From Aquificota bacterium (GTDB taxonomy: Bacteria; Aquificota; Aquificia; Aquificales; Hydrogenothermaceae), in assembly GCA_013153635.1 (NCBI GenBank), contig JAADDZ010000024.1, positions 24,428 to 88,427 on the forward strand: a stretch of 64,000 nt of DNA, given 5' to 3'. Below are positions 41,920 through 52,072 of this stretch, in pieces. The stretch's first letter is position 1, and the number at the start of each line of letters is the position of its first letter. Under the pieces are notes generated by a model. It made no database searches, was not told the origin of the DNA, and saw only the letters and a program-made list of their open reading frames with translations. The translations under genes and the position numbers were made by a program.

Positions 41920-42974
41920 GATATATATTTCGTTTTAAACATATTTAGCATGTTATCAATAAGAACAAGGATAATAGGAGCTAAAAAAAGTCCAAGGAAT
42001 CCAAATAGATTCAGTCCCCCTAATATTGCAAAAGCTAAAACCAATGGGTGGATATTAGTTCTATCTCCTATAACTATAGGTTTGATTATGTTATCTATCG
42101 TACTAACTAAAAAAGTTCCCCATAAGGTTAGAAAAATCCCCCACCCTATACCTTTCACAAAGAAAACATATATAGCTATAGGTATCCAAACAAGAGCGGC
42201 TCCACCAACAGGCAAAAATGCAAAAAGAAATGTTAAAAAAGCCCAGAAGATAGACATCTGAACCCCAGCTATAGAATAGCCTATAAAAGCTATAATACCT
42301 TGAGCTATAGCTGTGAAAACCATTCCTAGAACTACTCCTTGAATAGCTCTATAGCTCTTGGCAAACAGAAAATTTTTCTCTGAATCTCTCAACGGTATAA
42401 GGGCATATACCTTTTTGTATAAGGCAGTTCCATCTTTAAATAAGAAAAACAATGTTAGAACCATAAACAAAATACCAATGATAAGCAAAGTAAAATTTAT
42501 AAAAAAGGTCTTACCCTTTTCAATGAAAAAATTCAGCACAAACATAGATACAGCCTTTAGTGTTTGAGCTATATCTATCTCTATTCCATAACTTTCTATC
42601 GTCTGTTTTATTTTCTGGTAAGCGGTATCTATTATAGGTATGTTTTTTATACTCTCGTCTAAATGCTCTAATTTAGAGACAGCATCAATAACAGAAGGAT
42701 ATATGTCTATAAGTTTTTGAGTGAAAAACACAATCATAAAAATACTTGGAAAGATAACAAAAAACATCACAATGAATGTAGAAATGAAAGAGGCGATTAT
42801 AGGTCTTTTGATTTTTCTTAAAAAGAAACTATGAACAGGGAAAAAGACAACTGCTAGAATTATCGAAGCTATAATAACCTTTAAAAAAGGCTCAAACAGT
42901 AAATATCCTAAAAAAAGAGAGAAGGAAAGGAGGAGAAAAAAAAATATATTTTCTACAACTTCACTTTTAGACAA
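41916..42974 (-). CDS. AI-2E family transporter (UPF0118/PerM-like)
   Basis: Inner-membrane permease of 352 residues with about eight transmembrane segments. Family features are FFPVHSFFLRKIKRP, a cytoplasmic loop about 100-150, FKDGTALYKKVYALIPL and the C-terminal PIVIGDRTNIHPLVLAFAIL followed by GLFLAPIILVLI. Members have been linked to AI-2 export, sodium/proton exchange and other roles, so substrate is open. The frame opens with TTG at 42974, only 15 bases after the preceding 32-residue gene, suggesting coupling. Confidence 0.88.
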   Translation of the reverse strand: MSKSEVVENIFFFLLLSFSLFLGYLLFEPFLKVIIASIILAVVFFPVHSFFLRKIKRPIIASFISTFIVMFFVIFPSIFMIVFFTQKLIDIYPSVIDAVSKLEHLDESIKNIPIIDTAYQKIKQTIESYGIEIDIAQTLKAVSMFVLNFFIEKGKTFFINFTLLIIGILFMVLTLFFLFKDGTALYKKVYALIPLRDSEKNFLFAKSYRAIQGVVLGMVFTAIAQGIIAFIGYSIAGVQMSIFWAFLTFLFAFLPVGGAALVWIPIAIYVFFVKGIGWGIFLTLWGTFLVSTIDNIIKPIVIGDRTNIHPLVLAFAILGGLNLFGFLGLFLAPIILVLIDNMLNMFKTKYIS

Positions 42975-42989
42975 CGTAGATGCCCAAGA

Positions 42990-43088
42990 TTAATCTTCTC
43001 CTCTTTTTAATGCCCCTCCTAAAAAAGCTACAATTCCTGTTACTACAGCAAAAATCACCATAACAATAAACGCTGTCCATGCTTCCAT
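42990..43088 (-). CDS. 32-residue single-helix membrane protein
   Basis: Short frame with a strong AAGGAGGG site ahead of its ATG: starts MEAWTAF, has one hydrophobic helix (about 6-25, with IVMVIFAVVTG) ending LGGALKRGED. The length and charge distribution suggest a one-span inner-membrane peptide, N-terminus out. It lies between the UDP-sugar decarboxylase and the AI-2E permease, 15 bases from the latter, probably in one transcript. Not recognised; could be a small subunit of a membrane complex. Confidence 0.62.
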   Translation of the reverse strand: MEAWTAFIVMVIFAVVTGIVAFLGGALKRGED

Positions 43089-43093
43089 CTTAT

Positions 43094-44041
43094 TTAAACC
43101 CTCCTTTTTAATTTTCTTTTGAAATACTCTATCGTAAGTTCTAATCCTTCGTCAAGAGATATTTTAGGTTTCCAGTCTAACATATTTTTGGCTTTTGTTA
43201 TGTCTGGACATCTTCTTTTCGGGTCATCTTCAGGTAGAGATAAAAACTCAATGGTTGATTGAGAATCTGTCAGTTTTATTATTTTTCGTGCCAACTCGAT
43301 AATAGAAAACTCTTCAGGATTTCCTAAATTAAAAACTTCGCCCTCTATACCTTCTTTGATAGATGCAGTAAAAATCCCTTCTACAAGGTCGTCTATATAG
43401 CAGAAACTTCGTGTTTGAGAGCCATCTCCGTATACAGTGATATTTTCATGCCTTAAAGCCTGACCGATAAAATTAGGTATAACCCTACCATCGTTTAGCC
43501 TCATTCGAGGACCATAAGTGTTAAATATTCTCAAAATCCTTACATCTATATCATGTTCCCGATGATAAGCCATACAGGTAGCTTCAGAAAACCTTTTTGC
43601 CTCATCGTATACAGACCTTTTACCTATGGGGTTTACATATCCCCAGTATTCTTCTGATTGAGGGTGTACCTGTGGGTCTCCATATATTTCTGAAGTAGAA
43701 GCAAATATATATCTTGCCTTTTTTGTTTTTGCTAAACCTAGAGTATGAAAAGTCCCTAAAGAATCTACCTTTAATGTTTGAATAGGGAAATTTATATAAT
43801 CTACTGGACTTGCAGGGCAGGCAAAATGGAGGACAATATCTATATCCTCGGGTATATGTATATAATTTGTTATGTTGTACTTTATAAATCTAAAATTATC
43901 GTTGCCTATGAGGTGTGATATATTTTCTGGGTTACCAGTTAAGAAGTTATCTATTCCAATTACATAGAAACCTTCTTTTACAAATTTATCACATAGATGA
44001 CTCCCTATGAAACCAGCCGCTCCTGTTATTACTACTTTCAA
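43094..44041 (-). CDS. UDP-glucuronate decarboxylase (UDP-xylose synthase type) SDR
   Basis: Extended short-chain dehydrogenase, 315 residues. NAD-binding ITGAAGFIGSHLCDKF, the catalytic YxxxK in VYDEAKRFSEATC, and the UXS-specific blocks ACPASPVDY and FNTYGPRMRLNDGRVIPNF are present, so UDP-glucuronate to UDP-xylose is the best call. It would feed surface polysaccharide or LPS synthesis, perhaps the products exported by the Wza/Wzi/Wzz genes at 7-12.5 kb. Divergent from norC. Confidence 0.87.
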   Translation of the reverse strand: MKVVITGAAGFIGSHLCDKFVKEGFYVIGIDNFLTGNPENISHLIGNDNFRFIKYNITNYIHIPEDIDIVLHFACPASPVDYINFPIQTLKVDSLGTFHTLGLAKTKKARYIFASTSEIYGDPQVHPQSEEYWGYVNPIGKRSVYDEAKRFSEATCMAYHREHDIDVRILRIFNTYGPRMRLNDGRVIPNFIGQALRHENITVYGDGSQTRSFCYIDDLVEGIFTASIKEGIEGEVFNLGNPEEFSIIELARKIIKLTDSQSTIEFLSLPEDDPKRRCPDITKAKNMLDWKPKISLDEGLELTIEYFKRKLKRRV

Positions 44042-44094
44042 TACTCTATTCCTTAGAATTTAGATTTTTGTATATAAATATTATATATATTTTC

Positions 44095-44116
44095 GAATTT
44101 TAATATATTAAAATTC
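44095..44116. repeat. 22-base perfect palindrome between uxs-type gene and norC
   Basis: GAATTTTAATA followed by its exact reverse complement with no spacer, 54 bases from the decarboxylase start and 134 from norC, in a very AT-rich divergent gap (44042-44249). It could be an operator for either gene. AT-rich sequence makes chance palindromes more likely than usual, but 11 paired bases without mismatch is long. Confidence 0.5.
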
Positions 44117-44221
44117 TCACATTTTATAAAATTCTGTATTAACTAGATTTCTTTTCCATCAAATTTGTACATCTTGTTGATTTTTAAGGTGTGTGCAATT
44201 AGTTTAAGTTTTAGACTAATA

Positions 44222-44233
44222 TGATTTATATCA
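44222..44233. promoter_or_regulatory. weak FNR/DNR-like site before norC
   Basis: TGAT-TTAT-ATCA matches the inner half-sites of the FNR/CRP-family box (TTGAT-N4-ATCAA), a family that often controls nor genes. It lies only 17 bases from the norC ATG, downstream of where an activator site should be, so it may be chance or a repressing site. Confidence 0.25.
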
Positions 44234-44249
44234 CAAATGGAGGGTGGCT

Positions 44250-44918
44250 ATGAAGATAGGTTGGTTAGAAGTCACTGTGGCTTCGATTTTTATCGTCATT
44301 TTTCTTACTTTAATATTTTCTAGGGGTTCTAATTGGCTGGAACCAAAGTTTTGGAGAAATGCGGCTATTTTCTCTGGGGTTATAATGACTATATTCCTTA
44401 TATTCCTTACTTTTGATACTCACCGCTATATAAATATGGGTGGCATAAATGTACCGGAGCCTGATGTTATAAATAACAAAATATTGTACGTCTATGACGA
44501 TGCAAAAGGTTATTATGTTCCCAAAATTGAGGGACAGGAAGGTTTCTTTGGGAAGATTTGGTCAAAGGAAGAAGCAAGCGCTCTTATAGACAAAGGAAAA
44601 AAGACGATTCAAAGTAGAAACTGTATGGACTGTCATACATTACTTGGAAACGGAGCTTATTATGCACCAGATTTGACTAAAGCATGGTTAGACCCTAAAT
44701 GGGAACAGTTGATAATGCCTGTTGTTGGAAAGTCTATGAAAGAAGAAGCTATGGCTACATGGCTTCAAAATCCTGATAAATATCCCACTTGGACTAGAAA
44801 GATGCCTAATTTGAGATTGACACCAGAGGAAGCAAAGGCGGTGGTTGCTTATCTAAAATATATGTCTGCAATATATACAAATGGTTTCCCAGACCATTTT
44901 GGCGTAGCAGCAAAATAA
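44250..44918 (+). CDS. norC: nitric oxide reductase cytochrome c subunit, two-helix form
   Basis: Passes electrons to NorB for reduction of NO to N2O. One heme c motif (CMDCH, residues 125-129, in SRNCMDCHTLLGNGAYYAPDL) and a likely axial Met in RKMPNLRLTPEEAK. At 222 residues it is longer than the ~150-residue proteobacterial NorC because it has two N-terminal membrane helices (about 7-25 and 38-55). Start chosen at ATG 44250, 5 bases after GGAGGG; a GTG two codons earlier lies inside that site. First gene of the nor operon. Confidence 0.93.
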   Translation: MKIGWLEVTVASIFIVIFLTLIFSRGSNWLEPKFWRNAAIFSGVIMTIFLIFLTFDTHRYINMGGINVPEPDVINNKILYVYDDAKGYYVPKIEGQEGFFGKIWSKEEASALIDKGKKTIQSRNCMDCHTLLGNGAYYAPDLTKAWLDPKWEQLIMPVVGKSMKEEAMATWLQNPDKYPTWTRKMPNLRLTPEEAKAVVAYLKYMSAIYTNGFPDHFGVAAK

Positions 44919-44933
44919 TAAGGAGGGTTTGCA

Positions 44934-46385
44934 ATGGATAAGCTTTATGAATCACAAAAGCTGGCTATATGGTATTTTGCAGTAGCTATAGTCCTTTTCG
45001 GTGCGCAACTTTTGTTTGGTCTGGTAGGAGCTATACAGTTTGTAAATCCTGATTTCTTGTTTGGGGTTCTCGATTTTTCTATAGGTAGAATGCTCCATAT
45101 TAATGCTCTTGTTGTTTGGCTTTTACTTGGTTTTATTGGAGCTATTTATTGGTTTTTACCTAAGGAGTTTGGTAGAGAGGTCGTTGGTATAAAGCTTGGT
45201 AAGTTGGCATTTTTTATCTTGGTAGCGGCTGTTACCGTTGTTGTTTTGGTTTACATATTTATCCAAATAGGTCCCGGGGACTGGAAGACTCTATGGTTTA
45301 TTACTGAAGGAAGAGAGTACATAGAAGCTCCAAGATGGGCAGATATAGGTATTGTTGCTGTTGCTTTGGTAGTCTTTTATAATGTCGTTGCTACTGCTTT
45401 AGCCGCCAAAAAAATCACTGGTATTACAGGAGTTCTCATTGTAGACTTGGGAGCTTTGTTTGGTCTTTATCTAGCTGGAATGTTCTATACTCCTAATATT
45501 TCTGTTGACCAGTTCTACTGGTGGTGGGTTGTTCATCTGTGGGTTGAGGCAACTTGGGAAGTTCTCATTGGGGTGTTAATGGCATGGTCTTTAATGTATC
45601 TACTAGGTTCTTCTAGAAAACTGGTGGAAACTTGGCTTTATGTGGAGGTTTTCCTTGTTTTTGGAACAGGTATTCTAGGTCTAGGTCATCATTATTTCTG
45701 GATTGGAACTCCTGAATATTGGCTAGGTATTGGTGGATTTTTCTCTGCTTTAGAGCCAATTCCTTTGGTTGCTATGATTATTCACGCTATTTATGATGCA
45801 GGTATGCATAAGTTGAGAACTGCTAATAGACCAGCTCTATTTTGGGTATTTGCTCAAGCTTTTGGTAATTTTTTAGGTGCTGGTGTTTGGGGATTTATGC
45901 AAACCCTTCCACAGATAAACCTCTATTCTCATGGTACACAGATGGCCGCTTCTCACGGACATTTGGCGTTTTTTGGTGCTTATGTTGCGGCGAATTTGGC
46001 TGTTTTATACATCATTGTTGGAGAGCTTAGAATGAAGGGCATAACACCTCAAAAGGGTGTAAAGTATGTACTTGATAGTAAGGCTTGGAGGTATGCTTAT
46101 GTTGGTATGATAATAAGTATCATAGGTATGACTGCGGCTCTTTTAGTGGCTGGATTTGAACAAACTCTCCAAGAGAGGGCTATTGGTGGAAGTACTTGGC
46201 AGGCTTATATAGATGCTCAAGAACACCCTTGGTTTAAAGAGGCTATGCTGTGGAGACTTGGATTTGGTGTTCTGTTTTTTGTGTCATATATTATTTTGAT
46301 ATATGATTTATTAACTATAAAGCCTAAGCCTGTTAAAGAAGAAGAGATAGAGACAGAGCTAGGTGCTGTTCCGGAGAAAGCATAA
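44934..46385 (+). CDS. norB: nitric oxide reductase large subunit
   Basis: Heme-copper oxidase family member with a non-heme iron at the active site. About 12 transmembrane segments in 483 residues. Ligands visible: LHINALVVWLL (low-spin heme His), VVHLWVEATWEVLIG (iron-binding His and the Glu typical of cNOR), GLGHHYFWIGTP (two His), and SHGHLAFFGAYV (heme b His pair). Glu in the position four after the first iron His separates it from proton-pumping oxidases. Lies 15 bases after norC. Lacks the N-terminal fusion of quinol-type qNOR. Confidence 0.95.
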   Translation: MDKLYESQKLAIWYFAVAIVLFGAQLLFGLVGAIQFVNPDFLFGVLDFSIGRMLHINALVVWLLLGFIGAIYWFLPKEFGREVVGIKLGKLAFFILVAAVTVVVLVYIFIQIGPGDWKTLWFITEGREYIEAPRWADIGIVAVALVVFYNVVATALAAKKITGITGVLIVDLGALFGLYLAGMFYTPNISVDQFYWWWVVHLWVEATWEVLIGVLMAWSLMYLLGSSRKLVETWLYVEVFLVFGTGILGLGHHYFWIGTPEYWLGIGGFFSALEPIPLVAMIIHAIYDAGMHKLRTANRPALFWVFAQAFGNFLGAGVWGFMQTLPQINLYSHGTQMAASHGHLAFFGAYVAANLAVLYIIVGELRMKGITPQKGVKYVLDSKAWRYAYVGMIISIIGMTAALLVAGFEQTLQERAIGGSTWQAYIDAQEHPWFKEAMLWRLGFGVLFFVSYIILIYDLLTIKPKPVKEEEIETELGAVPEKA

Positions 46386-46675
46386 TGGCAGAAGTTTTAG
46401 GTGAGTTGATTATATATGGTTTTATTCTTGTTTTTGCGGCAGGGTTTTATACCCTGCTTTATGGAGTAGGAAAAGTCTTTAATAAGAAGTATCTGGTTAA
46501 TATTTCTTATATCTTTGCTGGTGCTCAATTTATGAGTGGAATTGCGATGATTATTCCAGACTTTTTTACTATCTTTTGGAAAGTGACTATTTTAATCTGT
46601 ATTGTTGCCTATCTTTTTGTACCTCAAGCTATGTGGTACATTGTAACTAAAATTCATAATTATCATGAAGATTAA
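46385..46675 (+). CDS. small three-helix membrane protein of the nor operon
   Basis: 96 residues with three hydrophobic segments (about 8-27, 38-57 and 62-84). Its ATG shares one base with the norB stop (TAATG) and its end overlaps the next gene by 11 bases, so it is strictly part of the operon. No known family is recognised; Thermus nor operons carry a small membrane protein NorH in the same place, and this may be an analogue, but I see no proof of homology. It could assist assembly or activity of NorBC. Confidence 0.7.
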   Translation: MAEVLGELIIYGFILVFAAGFYTLLYGVGKVFNKKYLVNISYIFAGAQFMSGIAMIIPDFFTIFWKVTILICIVAYLFVPQAMWYIVTKIHNYHED

Positions 46676-46967
46676 GTTTTTATCTTTGATAGGATTTTTT
46701 TATATGTTTGGTTTTCTTTTTGCTTGTGAATCTTTTGAAGAAGAGAGCGGTAGTATTGAATACTGTGAAACTAACAAGGAGTGTAAAGAAGGTTTCTTTT
46801 GTAAGAAAGAGATAGGGGATTGTGAAGGAATTGGTACATGTGAAAAGATGCCTATGTACTGTTTGGATTATTACAAGCCTGTTTGTGGTTGTGATGGTGG
46901 GATTTATTCCAATGAGTGTTACGCTTATAGAGTAGGTGTAAACGTTAAAGATACTAATTGTGAGTAA
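46665..46967 (+). CDS. lipoprotein with Kazal-type protease inhibitor domain
   Basis: 100 residues. A signal sequence ends in lipobox LFAC (Cys21). The mature part is Cys-rich: a first module (CETNKECKEGFFC, then CEGIGTC) and a Kazal module, YKPVCGCDGGIYSNECYAY, which fits C-x-C-DG-x-Y-x-N-x-C. Such pairs are known in bacterial Kazal proteins. Acting as a protease inhibitor at the cell surface is the family prediction only. The ATG is inside the last 11 bases of the preceding nor operon gene. Abuts hyuB, convergent, with no gap. Confidence 0.82.
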   Translation: MKIKFLSLIGFFYMFGFLFACESFEEESGSIEYCETNKECKEGFFCKKEIGDCEGIGTCEKMPMYCLDYYKPVCGCDGGIYSNECYAYRVGVNVKDTNCE

Positions 46968-48539
46968 TTACTGTGTAGGTTTTCCATAACCTCCTCCTCC
47001 GGGAGTTTCTATTCTTATTTTTTCTCCTTTTTTCAAGGTTAGATGGATTTTTGATGGTAAGGTTTTTTTTCTGTTGTTTTTGAATATTTTGTAATTTCTT
47101 CCTACTTTGGCAGGTTCTCCTCCTGCTAATCCATAGGGAGCTATTCTTCTTCTCTCTGATAGTATTGTTACTTCTACGTCTGTGAGGAATTGTATCTCTT
47201 TTATTATTCCATCTCCTCCTTTATGTAGTCCATTGCCTCCAGAGTTTTTTCTTATGGAATACTGGGTTATTAGAAATGGATATTCAAACTCTACCGCTTC
47301 TATTGGTGTATTTAAGGTGTTTGTCATGTGAGATTGGATAGCTGATTCTCCATCTCCTTTTAATGATGCTCCTAATCCTCCTCCTATTGTTTCATAATAG
47401 CTAAAGGGTTGGTTGTTTTCTGGATTTATTCCACCAATCGATAAGTTGTTCATCGTACCTTGACTTGCGGCTGGTATATGCTCTGGTATGGCTTTGAATA
47501 AAGCTCCTAATACTACATCTACTATTCTTTGGGAGGTTTCTACATTGCCTCCTGCTACAGCGGAGGGAAATTGGGCATCGGTGATTGTGTTTTTTTTGGT
47601 GATTACTTTTATCGGTCTAAAACAGCCGTCATTTGTTGGTATATCCTTTTGTGCTAAAGCTCTAAATACATAGATAACTGATGAAAGAGTTATTGAGTGT
47701 ACCGCATTTATACTTCCTTTTACTTGGGGGCTGGATTTTGAAAAGTCTAATATGGCTTGGGATTCTTCTATCTTTAAACTTAAAGATATTTTTATGTTTT
47801 CGGATAGGTGTCCGTCGTCTTCCATATAGTCTTCAAAGTGGTAAGTACCATTTGGAATTTTTTTTATTATAGATTCTATTATGGTTTGGGTATATTTTAT
47901 GAGGGCGTTTTGGTATGTTTTAGATGTTTTTAAGTCATACTCTTTTATTAGTTCTTTTACCCTTTCTATTCCTATATTGTTAGAGGCTATTTGGGCTTTG
48001 AAATCTCCTTCTCTTTCGTATGGTGTTCTGGTATTGTTTAGTAGTAGCTTAAATATGGTGTTGTTTAGTTTGCCTTTTTCTACTAGTTTTACTGGGGGAA
48101 TTATTATGCCTTCTTGGAATATGGAAGTTGATATAGGCATTGAACCTGCGGTTATTCCTCCTATGTCTGAATGGTGGGCTCTGTTTGCTACAAAGTATTC
48201 TAAAGAGTTTTTTATAAAAACTGGTGATATTAAGGTAATATCTGGAAGGTGTGTTCCTCCTTTGTAGGGGTCGTTTAGTATGACGATGTCTCCTTCTTCA
48301 AATTTTATCTCTTTTATGGCTTTTTGTACTGACATTGGCATTGAGCCAAGGTGTACTGGTATGTGTTCTGCTTGTGCTATTAGTCTTCCTTTTTTATCAA
48401 ATATTCCACAGGAGAAATCTTTTCTCTCTTTTATATTTACAGAGTAAGAGCTTTTTTGGAGTATTATGCCCATCTCTTCGGCTATTGAGGAAAAACGGTT
48501 TTTAAAAATTTCTAATAAGATGGGACTTATTTTTTTCAT
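46968..48539 (-). CDS. hydantoinase B/oxoprolinase-type subunit
   Basis: 523 residues of the HyuB family (ATP-dependent N-methylhydantoinase, acetone/acetophenone carboxylase and 5-oxoprolinase small subunits). Blocks include LQKSSYSVNIKERKDFSCGI, DPYKGGTHLPDITLISPVF, NRAHHSDIGG and a GGGGYGKPT C-terminus. The usual HyuA partner gene is not next to it, which is odd; the large subunit must be elsewhere if the complex is formed. Substrate cannot be told. Overlaps the DUF3108 gene upstream by ATGA. Confidence 0.9.
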   Translation of the reverse strand: MKKISPILLEIFKNRFSSIAEEMGIILQKSSYSVNIKERKDFSCGIFDKKGRLIAQAEHIPVHLGSMPMSVQKAIKEIKFEEGDIVILNDPYKGGTHLPDITLISPVFIKNSLEYFVANRAHHSDIGGITAGSMPISTSIFQEGIIIPPVKLVEKGKLNNTIFKLLLNNTRTPYEREGDFKAQIASNNIGIERVKELIKEYDLKTSKTYQNALIKYTQTIIESIIKKIPNGTYHFEDYMEDDGHLSENIKISLSLKIEESQAILDFSKSSPQVKGSINAVHSITLSSVIYVFRALAQKDIPTNDGCFRPIKVITKKNTITDAQFPSAVAGGNVETSQRIVDVVLGALFKAIPEHIPAASQGTMNNLSIGGINPENNQPFSYYETIGGGLGASLKGDGESAIQSHMTNTLNTPIEAVEFEYPFLITQYSIRKNSGGNGLHKGGDGIIKEIQFLTDVEVTILSERRRIAPYGLAGGEPAKVGRNYKIFKNNRKKTLPSKIHLTLKKGEKIRIETPGGGGYGKPTQ

Positions 48540-49081
48540 TTCTTTTGAAGAATGATTTCTTTTTTTCCTATTATTTCTATTTTGTATGGATAAACGCTGT
48601 CTTTTTTGACATAGAAGGCTACTTTTTTTGTTTTACTGTTTTGAGGTTTAAATACGAATATGTCTTCGTTTCTTGTTTCTATAATGTATATTTTGATTAG
48701 TTTCTCTCCTATTTTGACTGTTTTTCCGTTTAGTTTTTTGAAATACTCTTTGTCTTCTTTAAAAAAGGATACTATTAGTGGAAGCCATGGCTTTTTTTTG
48801 TTTATTTTTTCTCCTTCGTATACTTTCTTTTTTTTGCCTTCTTTTTCTATTAGTTTCATTTTTCCATGGTCGTATAGGAAGTAAAATTCGTATTTGTAGA
48901 ATATATTTATCAACCCTTTTGTTTTTCCTTTTACTTCTATTTTGTTGTTATTAATGATGACTACTGTTTTTCCAGCAGGGATACCGTGAATGTATGCTGT
49001 ATATTCTATTTTGGTTGGTTTTTTTGCATATGAAAGGTTTATCAATAGTAGAATAATAAAAAGTGTTATTTGCTTATACAA
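48536..49081 (-). CDS. exported DUF3108-like protein
   Basis: 181 residues with a signal peptide (about 1-19, cleavage after SYA). The mature protein is beta-rich and lysine-rich, starting KIEYTAYIHGIPAGKTVV, with VKGKTKGLINIFYKYEF, which follows the DUF3108 pattern of a periplasmic lipid-binding-like beta fold. Function of that family is not known. Its stop overlaps the hyuB start by ATGA, so they are co-translated; there is no evident functional connection. Confidence 0.65.
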   Translation of the reverse strand: MYKQITLFIILLLINLSYAKKPTKIEYTAYIHGIPAGKTVVIINNNKIEVKGKTKGLINIFYKYEFYFLYDHGKMKLIEKEGKKKKVYEGEKINKKKPWLPLIVSFFKEDKEYFKKLNGKTVKIGEKLIKIYIIETRNEDIFVFKPQNSKTKKVAFYVKKDSVYPYKIEIIGKKEIILQKK

Positions 49082-49096
49082 ATATTTCCCCCATTG

Positions 49097-49516
49097 TTAT
49101 ACTTTTTTTATGTTTTTTCCTAATTCGGATATATGTTTTCTTCCTGCAAATCCTTCGTGTATTCCATGCCAATATTCTATTTTTTCTTCACCTTCTTTCC
49201 AGCATAGATATATTGGCATTCCGTTGTGTTCTGCTGGAAAGTCTATAAGGAATGGGTCTATACCTTTTACTGTTGCTCCAAAGCTTTCTATTATCTCTAT
49301 AAGTTCGTTTATATCTTCGTTTAAGGTTTTGATTTCTGTTTTTAGTAACATTATTTCTAGTTTGTCCTTGTCATTTTGTTCATCTACCATCTCTACATAT
49401 GTTTCGTATTTGTCTATAATTTCGTATAGTTTTTCTCTTTTTTCTTTTATTTCGTCCACTAGGAGTTTTATTTGAGGCAAAATGTTGTTTGCTTCATATA
49501 TGGTGAAGTATTTCAC
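49097..49516 (-). CDS. DUF2203 family protein
   Basis: 139 residues. Conserved elements of DUF2203 are clear: FTIYEANNILPQIK at the N-terminus, a helical coil (about 20-85), and the C-terminal GIDPFLIDFPAEHNGMPIYL with CWKEGE, IEYWHGIHEGFAGRK. The role of the family is unknown. It lies between the DUF3108 gene (15-base gap) and gyrB (77-base gap), all on the minus strand. Confidence 0.88.
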   Translation of the reverse strand: MKYFTIYEANNILPQIKLLVDEIKEKREKLYEIIDKYETYVEMVDEQNDKDKLEIMLLKTEIKTLNEDINELIEIIESFGATVKGIDPFLIDFPAEHNGMPIYLCWKEGEEKIEYWHGIHEGFAGRKHISELGKNIKKV

Positions 49517-49593
49517 TGTTTTCCTCCTATCACTTCTTAGGATACATTATAAAACAATAATAATTTTTATCAATCTATCAATATTCTTATAAT

Positions 49594-52053
<2,460 letters not shown>

Positions 52054-52072
52054 TCACAATTAATATATCCTT

